Origin: Billgrantia aerodenitrificans
Lineage (GTDB): Bacteria; Pseudomonadota; Gammaproteobacteria; Pseudomonadales; Halomonadaceae
Reading direction: 5' to 3'
Length of the DNA: 64,000 bases
Assembly (NCBI RefSeq): GCF_021404405.1
Contig: NZ_JABFTV010000002.1
Coordinates: 1 to 64,000, forward strand
Positions 8,525-16,835 of this stretch are shown in pieces; position 1 is the stretch's first letter; every line of letters starts with the position of its first letter. The notes under the pieces are model-generated. The model had not been told where the DNA came from and searched no databases. It saw only the letters and a program-made list of their open reading frames with translations. The translations under genes were made by a program, and so were the position numbers.

Positions 8525-8552
8525 ATTGCATTTTTGATCATTAAAATGCAAT
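8525..8552. promoter_or_regulatory. 28-bp operator-like motif, copy 2 (before aconitase)
   Basis: Perfect ten-base arms ATTGCATTTT and AAAATGCAAT flank the eight-base centre TGATCATT. The motif overlaps the ATG at 8551, which argues that translation of the aconitase starts further downstream (8623). It has the same length, ends and central TTTTGAT as the copy at 13349-13376. Confidence 0.65.
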
Positions 8553-8622
8553 GATGGTTCGTCACCCAGCAGCCAGAGATAGGGAATCCTCTTGGCAGAC
8601 CTCATCATTGCGCGGTGTTTTC

Positions 8623-11256
8623 ATGAAAATTTCCAGCATCTTGAACCAACAACTGCCGGGCCGGCTGAGCTTCCATGGGCAGGACTACGCCTTCGTCGAT
8701 CTTCCTGGCCTTTTCGGAGCTCGGCTGCGGGAGCTGCCGATGGTGCTGCGCCTGCTGCTCGAAAATGTCGTACGTCATGGTCAGGGCGAGGAGCGTGAGC
8801 GGTCGGTTGAGGCGATTTTCGACTGGCTGGGCAGTGGCACCAGCCAGGACGAGATCGCCTTCCAGCCGGGACGGGTGCTGATGCACGACACCACCAGCAC
8901 CCCGGCCCTGGTGGATATTGCCGCCATGCGCGATGCGGTGGCCGAGGCGGGTGGCGACCCCGCGGCCCTGACGCCCTGCCTGCCGGTGGATGTCTCGGTG
9001 GATCACTCCCTGGCAGTGGAGGTCTTCGCCACCGGCTCCGCCGCGGAAGAAAATTTGCAGCATGAGATGCGCCGCAACCGCGAGAGATATCGCTTCCTGC
9101 GCTGGGCGTCCGGCGCCCTCGAAGGCGTGCGGATCCATCCACCGGGCACAGGTATCATGCATACCGTCAATCTTGAGCAGCTGGCCACGGTGGTAATCAC
9201 CGAGACTCGTGAGGGTGAGGCGTGGCTGGTGCCGGATGTCATGCTTGGCACCGACAGTCATACCCCGATGATCAACGGCATCGGTGTGCTGGGCTGGGGC
9301 GTGGGTGGGCTCGAGGCCGAGACGGTGATGTTCGGCATGCCGACCATGCTGCGTATTCCCGAGGTGATCGGGGTGCGTCTGGTGGGGGCGCTGGCCCCAG
9401 AGGCTCAGGCGACCGATCTGGCGCTGGTAGTGACCAAGCGCCTGCGTGAGTTGGATGTCACCGGCAAGTTCGTCGAATTCTTCGGCCCCGGGGTAAGCTC
9501 GCTCACCGCTGGTGACCGAGCCGTCGTCGCCAATATGGCGCCTGAGTACGGGGCTACCACCGGCTTCTTCGCCGTCGACGATCAGACACTGCGCTACTTG
9601 CGTGAGACAGGGCGTTCGTCCGAGGCGGTGGCACAGGTCGAGACCTACTGCCGAGCGGCCGGCCTATGGTTCGACCCTCAGGCGAGGCCCACCTACACCG
9701 CATCGATAGAGATCGACCTTAGCGCCATCGGAGTTCAGGTCGCCGGCCCCACTCGGCCACAAGATCTGCACGCCTATGGGGAAGTGCCGCGGGTATTGGA
9801 TGAGTTGGACTTCACCCCGGCGCAAGCCTCGGACCTGCCGCGCCATCCGGTGGCCATTGCGGCCATCACTAGTTGTACCAACACCAGTGATCCACGGCTA
9901 ATCATCACGGCCGGTTTGCTGGCGCGTAACGCCAGGCGCCATGGTCTGGCGCCGCCAGCATGGGTAAAAACATCGCTGGCCCCGGGATCCCCGGCGGCAG
10001 CCACCTACCTGAAACGGGCCGGGCTGCTGGAAGACTTGGCAGCGGTGGGCTTCGATATCGTCGGCTATGGCTGCACCACCTGCATTGGCAACCCTGGGCC
10101 GCTCACCCGCGAGATAGCCGAGGCCCAGGCGGCGGGCACCTGCAGAGCCGTGGCGATTCTCTCGGGCAATCGCAACTTCCCCGGCCGAGTGCACCCGGAG
10201 TTGGATCTAGGCTTCATCATGTCGCCGGCCTTGGTGGTGGCCTTCGGCTTGGTTGGCAATGCCGAGCATGATCTGCAACGCCAGCCGTTGGGACGAGGCA
10301 ACGATGGCGCCAACGTTTATCTACGTGATCTCTGGCCTTCGCGGGAGGAAGTCGATGCCGCCGTTGCTGGGGCCCTGGACGCCGCTGACTTTGCAGCTGA
10401 CTTCCAACGGGCGAGCCGCAACATGGTCTGGGAGGCCCTGGATGCGCCGCAGACCGCCCGCTTTCCATGGGACGAAAACTCCACGGCGCTGCGCCGGCCG
10501 CCCTTCGCTTCTGTCGCGGAAGGCAGTCAGCTTGGCCACTACACCGCTTATCCGCTGCTGGTGCTCGGTGACGATGTGACCACCGACCATATCTCGCCTG
10601 CCAGCGCCATTCCCCCCGACAGCCTGGTGGCCGATTTCCTGGTGGCACGCGGCGAACGCCGAGATGACTTGAACGTCTTCGCCTCGCGGCGTGGCAACTG
10701 GGAGGTCATGGTCCGCGCCGCCTTCCATAACAAGAGCCTGAACAATCGGCTGGCGCCCGGCGCCCCTGTTGCCCACACGCAGCATGTGCCCAGCGGCGAG
10801 GTGATCCCGATCTTGGATGCCGCCGAGCGCTACCGGGCGGCGGGGGAATCCGTGGTAGTGGTGGCCGGTGAGCGTTATGGAATGGGCTCTTCGCGGGATT
10901 GGGCGGCCAAGGGGCAGCGCCTCCTGGGGGTTCGCGCCGTGCTGGCGGTGAGCTTCGAGCGCATCCATCGCTCGAACCTGATCGGCATGGGCATTCTGCC
11001 GCTGGCGATGCCTCAGGGGATGAGCGCAGCGAGCCTGGCGATCGGCACGGGCGATCGGCTCGAGATCGAAGCCGAGGCGGGCCGGCTCGTGCCGAGAGCG
11101 GAAATACCCGTGACGGTGTGGCGCGCCTCCGGAGAGTCGGAGCGGTTTCTCGCCACGGTGCAGGTCGAGACCCAGGCCGAGATAGCGCTGCTCGAGGCGG
11201 GGGGCGTAATTCCCTCGATTCTCCGGCAGACCCTAAACGGGACGACAGAGGAATAA
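8623..11256 (+). CDS. acnA: AcnA-type aconitate hydratase (island paralogue)
   Basis: This monomeric aconitase has about 877 residues from the ATG at 8623, whose product starts MKISSILNQQLPG; the earlier ATG at 8551 lies inside a palindromic operator and adds 24 unlikely residues. It has the AcnA order: domains 1-3, then the swivel domain. Cluster ligands are the Cys of SCTNTSDPR (about residue 417) and the pair in YGCTTCIGNPG (about 483); also seen are VDHSLAVEVF, GTDSHTPMING, GNRNFPGRVHP and the swivel motif YGMGSSRDWAAKG (about 751). AcnA interconverts citrate and isocitrate. Its setting with a racemase-like protein, a decarboxylating dehydrogenase and a TctCBA transporter suggests a dedicated role on an imported tricarboxylate or a substituted analogue. 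AcnD-type methylisocitrate dehydratase was considered but the N-terminus fits AcnA better. Confidence 0.88.
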   Translation: MKISSILNQQLPGRLSFHGQDYAFVDLPGLFGARLRELPMVLRLLLENVVRHGQGEERERSVEAIFDWLGSGTSQDEIAFQPGRVLMHDTTSTPALVDIAAMRDAVAEAGGDPAALTPCLPVDVSVDHSLAVEVFATGSAAEENLQHEMRRNRERYRFLRWASGALEGVRIHPPGTGIMHTVNLEQLATVVITETREGEAWLVPDVMLGTDSHTPMINGIGVLGWGVGGLEAETVMFGMPTMLRIPEVIGVRLVGALAPEAQATDLALVVTKRLRELDVTGKFVEFFGPGVSSLTAGDRAVVANMAPEYGATTGFFAVDDQTLRYLRETGRSSEAVAQVETYCRAAGLWFDPQARPTYTASIEIDLSAIGVQVAGPTRPQDLHAYGEVPRVLDELDFTPAQASDLPRHPVAIAAITSCTNTSDPRLIITAGLLARNARRHGLAPPAWVKTSLAPGSPAAATYLKRAGLLEDLAAVGFDIVGYGCTTCIGNPGPLTREIAEAQAAGTCRAVAILSGNRNFPGRVHPELDLGFIMSPALVVAFGLVGNAEHDLQRQPLGRGNDGANVYLRDLWPSREEVDAAVAGALDAADFAADFQRASRNMVWEALDAPQTARFPWDENSTALRRPPFASVAEGSQLGHYTAYPLLVLGDDVTTDHISPASAIPPDSLVADFLVARGERRDDLNVFASRRGNWEVMVRAAFHNKSLNNRLAPGAPVAHTQHVPSGEVIPILDAAERYRAAGESVVVVAGERYGMGSSRDWAAKGQRLLGVRAVLAVSFERIHRSNLIGMGILPLAMPQGMSAASLAIGTGDRLEIEAEAGRLVPRAEIPVTVWRASGESERFLATVQVETQAEIALLEAGGVIPSILRQTLNGTTEE

Positions 11257-11263
11257 GTACCGC

Positions 11264-12034
11264 ATGAAAGCAACGGATGAAGTGCGTCGGGCCATGGCCC
11301 CGCAAGGGGTGCTGAGAACGACCATCAACCTGGGGAACCCGATTCTGGCCGGTCGGCACCCGGAGGCCACCCGACCCCCGGAGGCCACCCGACCCCCGGA
11401 GGCCACCCGACCCCATGGCATCTCTGTGGACCTGGCTGCGTTGATTGCCGAACGGCTCGGCGTCGAACTCGAAATGCAGGTCTTCGAATCGGCGGGCCAG
11501 GCGGTGGCCGCGGTCGACGCGGGCCGGGCGGACATGGGCTTCTTCGCCCGGGATCCCGAGCGTGGGCGGGGCATCGACTTCACATCCCCCTATGTGCTGA
11601 TCGAGGGCTGCTATCTGGTGCGCGAGGCCTCGCCCATCATTGACATGGCGGAGGTCGACCGGTCGGATAACCGAATCGTGGTAGGCAAGGGAAGTGCCTA
11701 TGACCTGTTCCTCAGTCGTGCCATTCAGCAGGCCGAACTTGTGCGATCGCCAACCTCACCGGCAGTTGTGGCCTACTTCCTTGAGCACGAACTGGAAGTT
11801 GCAGCCGGCGTCAAGCAACAGCTCGAAGCTGGCATTGAAGAGTACGGGGGTATGAGGCTTCTGCCGGGGCGTTTCATGACGATCGAGCAGGCCATGGGGG
11901 TACCGAAGGGGCGCGACCCGGTGGCGAGGGAATTCCTCGCGGCTTTCATAGAGGAGGTGAAGGCCGAGGGCATAGTGGCAGAGCTGATGTCGCGCCACGG
12001 CATTGAGGGCGCCACTGTGGCTCCGAAGGCGTGA
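11264..12034 (+). CDS. Leaderless family-3 solute-binding-like protein
   Basis: The 256-residue protein has the fold signature of family-3 substrate-binding proteins: I-S-V-D-L-A-A-L-I-A-E-R-L-G-V, then G-R-A-D-M-G-F-F-A-R-D-P-x-R and F-T-S-P-Y-V-x-I-E-G-x-Y. It has no signal peptide, so it would remain in the cytoplasm and is more likely a ligand sensor or auxiliary protein than a transporter component. No ABC permease is nearby. The loop after GNPIL contains three tandem PEATRP units encoded by an 18-bp repeat, an expansion not expected in the family. It starts 7 bp after the aconitase stop, so the two are likely co-transcribed. Confidence 0.75.
   Translation: MKATDEVRRAMAPQGVLRTTINLGNPILAGRHPEATRPPEATRPPEATRPHGISVDLAALIAERLGVELEMQVFESAGQAVAAVDAGRADMGFFARDPERGRGIDFTSPYVLIEGCYLVREASPIIDMAEVDRSDNRIVVGKGSAYDLFLSRAIQQAELVRSPTSPAVVAYFLEHELEVAAGVKQQLEAGIEEYGGMRLLPGRFMTIEQAMGVPKGRDPVAREFLAAFIEEVKAEGIVAELMSRHGIEGATVAPKA
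11360..11413 (+). repeat. Three perfect 18-bp tandem repeats inside a CDS
   Basis: The unit CCGGAGGCCACCCGACCC occurs three times without mismatch and encodes (PEATRP)3. Identical copies at the DNA level point to recent slippage; each gain or loss keeps the frame. Confidence 0.95.
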
Positions 12035-12059
12035 GGTCTATTCTGCTCGGGTGCTCGCC

Positions 12060-13127
12060 ATGTCGATGACTCGTGAGCACCGCCTCGGGTTGCTGAGGTC
12101 GCTGATGGCGGGCGCTGCAGGCGGGGGCTTGCTGGATCTTATCGGGATGCCGCTGGCCTGGCTGGTGGGCCCCATCCTCGGCAACCTGTTACTGCTCGCC
12201 GGCGGTCATGCGGTCTGGATACCCGGCCCCTTGCGCGCCTTTAGCCTCGGAGTGATCGGGCTGGTGATGGGTGGCATGGTGACGCCCGACCTGATGGATC
12301 GTCTGATGCAGTGGCATCTTTCGGTCTTGATCCTGGTCGCAGGCGTTACTGTCTCGACGCTACTAGTGGCTCGCTGGTATCGCCGCTGCGGGTTCGATGC
12401 GCCCAGCGCCTGGCTCTCCGCTATGCCGGGGGGCATGGCGGCTATGGTGGCGATCGCCGATAGTGCCGGTGGAAACCTGCAACGGGTCTCGATCTCCCAG
12501 TCGCTGCGTGTGCTGACCGTCATCTGCGTGCTGCCGCCACTATTCGTCCTCTTCGGTCGTGGGGGAGAAGGCACGGTGGTAACGGTGATAGAGGGTGGTG
12601 GGTTCAGCAATGCCTGGATGTTGTTGATGATCCCGCTGCTGGTGCCGTTGGGCATCCGCCTGGGGATCAGTGCGGCGCCCTTACTGATGCCGCTGATGTT
12701 CTCGGCTGCCTTGAGCGCCACGGACCTGGCGCGATTCGAGGTGCCGGCCTGGACCATGAATCTGGCGCTACTGTGCCTGGGGTGCTCGATCGGCGCGAAA
12801 TTCGGTGTCTTCTCGCTGAAGACGCTCGTTGCCAATGCTCGTATCACCCTGGTGGCTACCCTCATGGCGATCGGCATCCTGGCCGTGTTCGCCGAGATGA
12901 TCCATCAGACAACGGGGGTAGGACGAGAGGTGGCGCTGTTAGCCCTGGCCCCCGGTGGGATGGCGGAAATGTCGGCTCTGGCGGTCGTACTGGGCCTGGA
13001 CCCCCTGTTCGTTGCCTTCCATCAGTTGCTGAGGGTCATCGGGCTGATGGTGTTGGCACCCTACATTTCGCGACGCATGACGATGGCCAAGCCCGCTTCC
13101 AAGGAAAAAAGGGGTCGTGAGCGGTGA
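12060..13127 (+). CDS. AbrB-family inner-membrane protein
   Basis: The protein, about 355 residues from the ATG at 12060, is almost entirely hydrophobic, with around ten membrane helices. It shows the internal duplication of the AbrB family (PF05145, sometimes mislabelled ammonia monooxygenase): GMPLAWLVGPILGNL near the N-terminus, MPGGMAAMVAIADSAGGN in the middle, and LAPGGMAEMSALAVVLGLDP near the C-terminus. E. coli AbrB is a membrane protein with a regulatory phenotype but no firm transport activity. Its place between a binding protein and a racemase-like gene suggests import or export of an organic acid. It starts 26 bp after the preceding gene. Confidence 0.8.
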   Translation: MSMTREHRLGLLRSLMAGAAGGGLLDLIGMPLAWLVGPILGNLLLLAGGHAVWIPGPLRAFSLGVIGLVMGGMVTPDLMDRLMQWHLSVLILVAGVTVSTLLVARWYRRCGFDAPSAWLSAMPGGMAAMVAIADSAGGNLQRVSISQSLRVLTVICVLPPLFVLFGRGGEGTVVTVIEGGGFSNAWMLLMIPLLVPLGIRLGISAAPLLMPLMFSAALSATDLARFEVPAWTMNLALLCLGCSIGAKFGVFSLKTLVANARITLVATLMAIGILAVFAEMIHQTTGVGREVALLALAPGGMAEMSALAVVLGLDPLFVAFHQLLRVIGLMVLAPYISRRMTMAKPASKEKRGRER

Positions 13128-13348
13128 AGGAGAGCATTTGTTTGGCTTATTGACTCGACTAAAGGATAAGCGAATTTCTCTCCCAGACTCGTTTCAGGCG
13201 CTTGACGGTGCGGATGACGAAGCCTAGATTGTACATATGCTTTAAAAAGAACAACTGCTCATGGCCTAAGGTCCAAGCGGCCTCTGTCGACCCAACGCTG
13301 AGCAGCTTGTCACCAACATTGTGTTGGGAAGGTATTTTTTTGCCTGTC
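13128..13348. other. Intergenic region before the racemase-like gene
   Basis: A 63-codon minus frame (13159-13350) is present without a recognisable domain; it begins at the edge of the operator at 13349 and I do not accept it as a gene. The gap probably holds the leader and promoter of the next operon. Confidence 0.4.
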
Positions 13349-13376
13349 ATTGTACTTTTGATTTTTTAAATACAAT
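13349..13376. promoter_or_regulatory. 28-bp operator-like motif, copy 3 (before racemase-like gene)
   Basis: ATTGTACTTTTGATTTTTT followed by AAATACAAT has the same length and outer ATTG...CAAT as the perfect palindrome at 8525-8552, with about 21 of 28 positions identical. It lies 30 bp before the ATG at 13407. Confidence 0.6.
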
Positions 13377-13406
13377 TGCGCTCCATTAGCCGAAACAGGT
13401 AACGAG

Positions 13407-14060
13407 ATGAAAGTGTACTTGATTCATGCCGTCATGGCGGCGATCGACCCGGTACTGGCTTCCCTGCGCGAAGAGTGGCCGGAAGCAGAAGCCTACAACT
13501 TGCTCGATGACTCGCTGGAGGCGGATAAGGCAAATTTGCAGGCTGATATGTCGCCGCGGCTACTGGAGTTGGCCCGCTACGCGAGGAGCAACGACGCAGC
13601 GGGAATACTGTTTACCTGTTCGGCCTTTGGCGAGGCCATCGAGAAGACCGCGAAAGCACTCGATATCCCGGTGCTGAAGCCCAATGAAGCCATGTTTTAT
13701 CAGGCGATTGAGCAGGGCGGACGTGTCGCCATGTTGGCGACCTTCGAGCCTGCCATAGAGAGCATGGAGCGGGAGTTCCACAGCATCAAGAACGCACTGA
13801 GCAGTGAGGTCACGCTGAAGAGCTTCTGTGTTCCCGGCGCAAGGGAGGCTCTTAAGGCCGGCGACAACGTCAGGCATGACGATCTGGTAGCCGAGATGGC
13901 GGCGGGCCTGTCGGGCTTCGATACGGTGATGCTGGCGCATTTTTCTACAGCGAGTGCAGCAAGAAAAGTGGCAAAGGTCACTGCTGCACGAATACTCACC
14001 AGCCCAAGCACTGCCGTCGCATCACTCAGACAGCGAGTCACTATGCAGAGCGGATTTTGA
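13407..14060 (+). CDS. Asp/Glu racemase / maleate-isomerase-like protein
   Basis: This 217-residue soluble protein belongs to the Asp/Glu/hydantoin racemase superfamily, cofactor-free two-cysteine enzymes. The first catalytic site is visible as GILFTCSAFG (about residue 68), followed by the typical helix and the GGRVAMLATFEPAIESM strand. The second site, normally a Cys in the C-terminal half, is not at the expected position; the matching strand reads MLAHFSTASAA. Loss of one cysteine would change the chemistry to that of a decarboxylase or isomerase-like member, or abolish it. It probably opens the operon continuing with the dehydrogenase and TctCBA, and has a 28-bp operator directly upstream. 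Confidence 0.7.
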   Translation: MKVYLIHAVMAAIDPVLASLREEWPEAEAYNLLDDSLEADKANLQADMSPRLLELARYARSNDAAGILFTCSAFGEAIEKTAKALDIPVLKPNEAMFYQAIEQGGRVAMLATFEPAIESMEREFHSIKNALSSEVTLKSFCVPGAREALKAGDNVRHDDLVAEMAAGLSGFDTVMLAHFSTASAARKVAKVTAARILTSPSTAVASLRQRVTMQSGF

Positions 14061-14122
14061 CTCTGCAGACCTTAATTATTAAAGCAGTGTTTTTGTTAGT
14101 TATTAATGTAAGGAGTGGATAA

Positions 14123-15190
14123 ATGAAGTTTCTTGTACTGCCTTGTGATGGTATCGGGCCAGAGATCGTCGACGCCTCCGTAAAGGTGCTTCAGGCAGCC
14201 AACGAAAAATACGGTCTGGGTATCGAGCTGGATTACGAAGATGTCGGATTTGTCAGCCTGGAGAAATATGGCACTACGTTGAGAGATGACGTCTTGGAGA
14301 AGGCCAAACGCTACGACGGCGTCATTCTCGGTACGCAGTCTCATGCTGATTATCCGTCACCCGAGAAAGGCGGGCGAAACGTATCGGCCGGATTCAGGAT
14401 CGGTCTCGATCTCTATGCCAATGTCAGGCCAGCGCGCACTCGACCCTTCCTCGATTCCAATATGAAACCTGGAAAGAGCATGGATCTGGTCATCATGCGA
14501 GAAGCGACGGAGGGATTCTATCCGGACAGGAACATGACCAAGGGCTGGGCGGAGGTTATGCCCGACAGGGACATGGCGCTGTCTATCCGCAAGATTACTC
14601 GTCGCTGCAGCGAGCGAATTGCGAGGCAGGCTTTTATCCTGGCAATGAAGCGTAAAAAGAAAGTAACAGCGATTCATAAATCCAATAGCTTTCATATGAC
14701 CGATGGGCTGTTTCTTGAGGCTGTTTATGCTGTCGCAAAAGAGTATCCCGAGGTAGAGGTGGATGATCTGCTTGTCGATGCGTCTACGGCACATTTGGTC
14801 AGAAATCCTGAGCAGTTCGACGTATTGGTCGCCACCAATTTTTATGGGGACATCATCAGCGACCTGGCCAGTGAATTATCAGGTAGCCTTGGCCTTGCTG
14901 GCTCGATAATGGCCAGTGATGAGCACTGTTGCGCCCAGGCTCAGCATGGCTCGGCACCGGATATTGCAGGGAAAGATCTGGCCAACCCCTCATCAATGAT
15001 TCTGTCGGTGGCGATGTTGTTGCATTGGATCGGCGAGAACAAGTCTTTGGACAGCTATCTCCAGGCAGCAGCGGCAATGTCCGAAGCCGTTGACACCGTT
15101 CTCATGGAACCTGAGAAACGCACGAGGGATCTCGGCGGCAGTTATGGATGCAAGGACTTTAGTCAGGCTGTCTGTGACGCCCTGAGCTAG
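14123..15190 (+). CDS. Isocitrate/isopropylmalate dehydrogenase-family enzyme
   Basis: The 355-residue protein is a beta-decarboxylating dehydrogenase: it would oxidise a (2R,3S)-type 2-hydroxyacid and release CO2 with NAD. Family landmarks are LPCDGIGPEIVDASVKVL, ANVRPARTRP, the substrate loop REATEGFY (REN-TEGEY in classical members), KSNSFHMTDG, DLASELSGSLGLAGS and HGSAPDIAGKDLANP. The altered loop (Ala for Asn, Phe for Glu) suggests a substrate other than isocitrate or isopropylmalate. AAGGAGTGG gives a strong ribosome binding site. It lies between the racemase-like gene and tctC, in a likely operon. Confidence 0.88.
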   Translation: MKFLVLPCDGIGPEIVDASVKVLQAANEKYGLGIELDYEDVGFVSLEKYGTTLRDDVLEKAKRYDGVILGTQSHADYPSPEKGGRNVSAGFRIGLDLYANVRPARTRPFLDSNMKPGKSMDLVIMREATEGFYPDRNMTKGWAEVMPDRDMALSIRKITRRCSERIARQAFILAMKRKKKVTAIHKSNSFHMTDGLFLEAVYAVAKEYPEVEVDDLLVDASTAHLVRNPEQFDVLVATNFYGDIISDLASELSGSLGLAGSIMASDEHCCAQAQHGSAPDIAGKDLANPSSMILSVAMLLHWIGENKSLDSYLQAAAAMSEAVDTVLMEPEKRTRDLGGSYGCKDFSQAVCDALS

Positions 15191-15246
15191 AGGAAGTGCC
15201 CTAGGCACGTAACAATCTGAAATTTTTATAAGAGAAGAGAGACGCC

Positions 15247-16221
15247 ATGATTTCCAACAAGTCTAAACTCATCGCTTCCGCCGCTTTGGCTTCCGTTGCG
15301 ACGTTCTCACATTTATCTGTGGCGCAGGACAACAGCTACCCCAGTGAAAGGCTGAACTACATCATCGCCTTTGGCCCGGGTGGTGGCAATGATCTGATGT
15401 CCCGAACCGTTGTAGACATCCTGAATGATTATGACCTCTATGGTGGGCAGAATATTGTCGTAGCCAACCGCGCGGGAGGAAGTGGGGCCATTGGTTACAG
15501 CTATGTAAAAAGGCAGCAGGGTAACCCCTACGTTGCCACATCGACCAGTGGCAATTTCATTACCACGCCGCTGATTGCCGATACGGATTGGAACTACAGC
15601 GATTTCACGCCGATTGCCCTGCTGGCTAGCGATGCCATGTTCCTCGTGGTCCGCGAGGATTCTGAGTATCGTAGTGTCGATGAATTTGTTGAAGCAGCCC
15701 AATCTTCCCGAATCATTGTAGGTGGTACCGGATCGGCTGGACCTAGCCGCGTCGTCGCTAGCCTATTTTCCGATGAAGCGGAAATTCGGCTTGAGTACGT
15801 TCCCGCTGGAACCGGGGGGGAGATGGTGACCGCCCTGACGTCCGGCAGCGTCGAGGCCATTGTCGCGAATCCCTCTGAGGTGGCAGGGCAGATTGCCGCT
15901 GGCAATTTCCGGGCGCTGGCATTCTCGGATGCTCAACGCAGCGACATTTATCCTGATGTTCCGACATTCCAGGAACTGGGCTATGACTTTACCTTTGCTC
16001 TCCCCAGGGGGGTCGTATTGCCAGGAGGCGTGGATGCTGACGTTCAGGAGTGGTGGATCTCGGCACTCAAAGAAGTAGTCGAGACTGAGGAGTGGAATAA
16101 GTATTTGGAAACCAACAGTTTGTCCGGTACCTACCTGTGGGGTGAAGAATTTGGTGACTACCTGCAGGAGACCTCCGAGGTTTATGAGAGCACGCTTCGT
16201 AGTATTGGTGCCATTGAATAA
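15247..16221 (+). CDS. tctC: Tripartite tricarboxylate transporter receptor (TctC/Bug family)
   Basis: The 324-residue protein is the periplasmic solute receptor of a TctCBA transporter. It has a cleavable signal peptide (residues 1-26, ending SVAQD). The mature part shows the Bug-family features Y-P-S-E-R-L-N-Y-I-I-A-F-G-P-G-G-G-N-D near the start, GGTGSAGPSRVVASLF and VEAIVANPSEVAGQIAAGNFRALAFSD. Bug proteins bind carboxylates such as citrate, malate or aromatic acids; here the ligand is unknown. AGAGAAGAGAG precedes the start. tctB and tctA follow directly. Confidence 0.92.
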   Translation: MISNKSKLIASAALASVATFSHLSVAQDNSYPSERLNYIIAFGPGGGNDLMSRTVVDILNDYDLYGGQNIVVANRAGGSGAIGYSYVKRQQGNPYVATSTSGNFITTPLIADTDWNYSDFTPIALLASDAMFLVVREDSEYRSVDEFVEAAQSSRIIVGGTGSAGPSRVVASLFSDEAEIRLEYVPAGTGGEMVTALTSGSVEAIVANPSEVAGQIAAGNFRALAFSDAQRSDIYPDVPTFQELGYDFTFALPRGVVLPGGVDADVQEWWISALKEVVETEEWNKYLETNSLSGTYLWGEEFGDYLQETSEVYESTLRSIGAIE

Positions 16222-16285
16222 GTCATGAGGATGGCGTGGTATGGGTTCGCACCATGCCACGCCGCAAACTAGAGTGGTGCGCCAG

Positions 16286-16798
16286 ATGAGACTGTGGTTT
16301 TCTTTATTCCTTTTTCTCATGTCGACAGCATATTTTGTGTATGGCTTGAATACGCTTAGCTTTGTAACAAATATTGGGCGTCCTGGACCTGGCTATTTCC
16401 CCGCCATGGTGGGTGGATTGTTGATCCTATTTACTTCCGTGAATTTATTTAAAGACATAATTGCTATTAGGAGAAGTGAACTTCATCCCTTTCAGTTTGC
16501 AGCGATTCTTGCATCATGGCAGGTACATCGAGGCGGTAATGACGAATATGAGGGAGAAGCGGATCGTCCTATAGATGTTGCTCTCGTTGTGTTTTGCTTG
16601 GCCTTGTTGATCGGAAGTATCACCTTCTTGGGTGGTCTCTTGTCAATGACCCTCTTCATGGTTGCCTTGCTTTCGATTTTCAATCGGAAGAAGGTGGTGA
16701 TGAATGTGGTCTACAGTATTACCTTGCCTGTCCTCCTGTACTTGCTCTTCGATGTATTGCTCAATGCGTCGTTGCCTCGTGGTGTGTTCGGCATCTAG
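16286..16798 (+). CDS. tctB: Tripartite tricarboxylate transporter small subunit TctB
   Basis: This small inner-membrane subunit has about 170 residues from the ATG at 16286, chosen because the protein then begins MRLWFSLFLFLM directly in its first helix. Four hydrophobic helices can be seen, with the family motif G-R-P-G-P-G-Y-F-P-A-M-V-G-G after the first helix. TctB associates with TctA. The loop between helices 2 and 3 is long and charged. Confidence 0.85.
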   Translation: MRLWFSLFLFLMSTAYFVYGLNTLSFVTNIGRPGPGYFPAMVGGLLILFTSVNLFKDIIAIRRSELHPFQFAAILASWQVHRGGNDEYEGEADRPIDVALVVFCLALLIGSITFLGGLLSMTLFMVALLSIFNRKKVVMNVVYSITLPVLLYLLFDVLLNASLPRGVFGI

Positions 16799-16835
16799 CA
16801 GGGTGGTATAAAAACTTATGTTGGGAGGTTTGCAA

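Noticed and set aside
8551-8622. Upstream start of the aconitase at 8551
   Set aside because: The ATG overlaps the 28-bp palindrome, and the extra 24 residues do not resemble the family N-terminus.
13159-13350. 63-codon minus-strand gene before the racemase-like gene
   Set aside because: It starts at the edge of an operator, has no clear ribosome binding site and matches no family I know.
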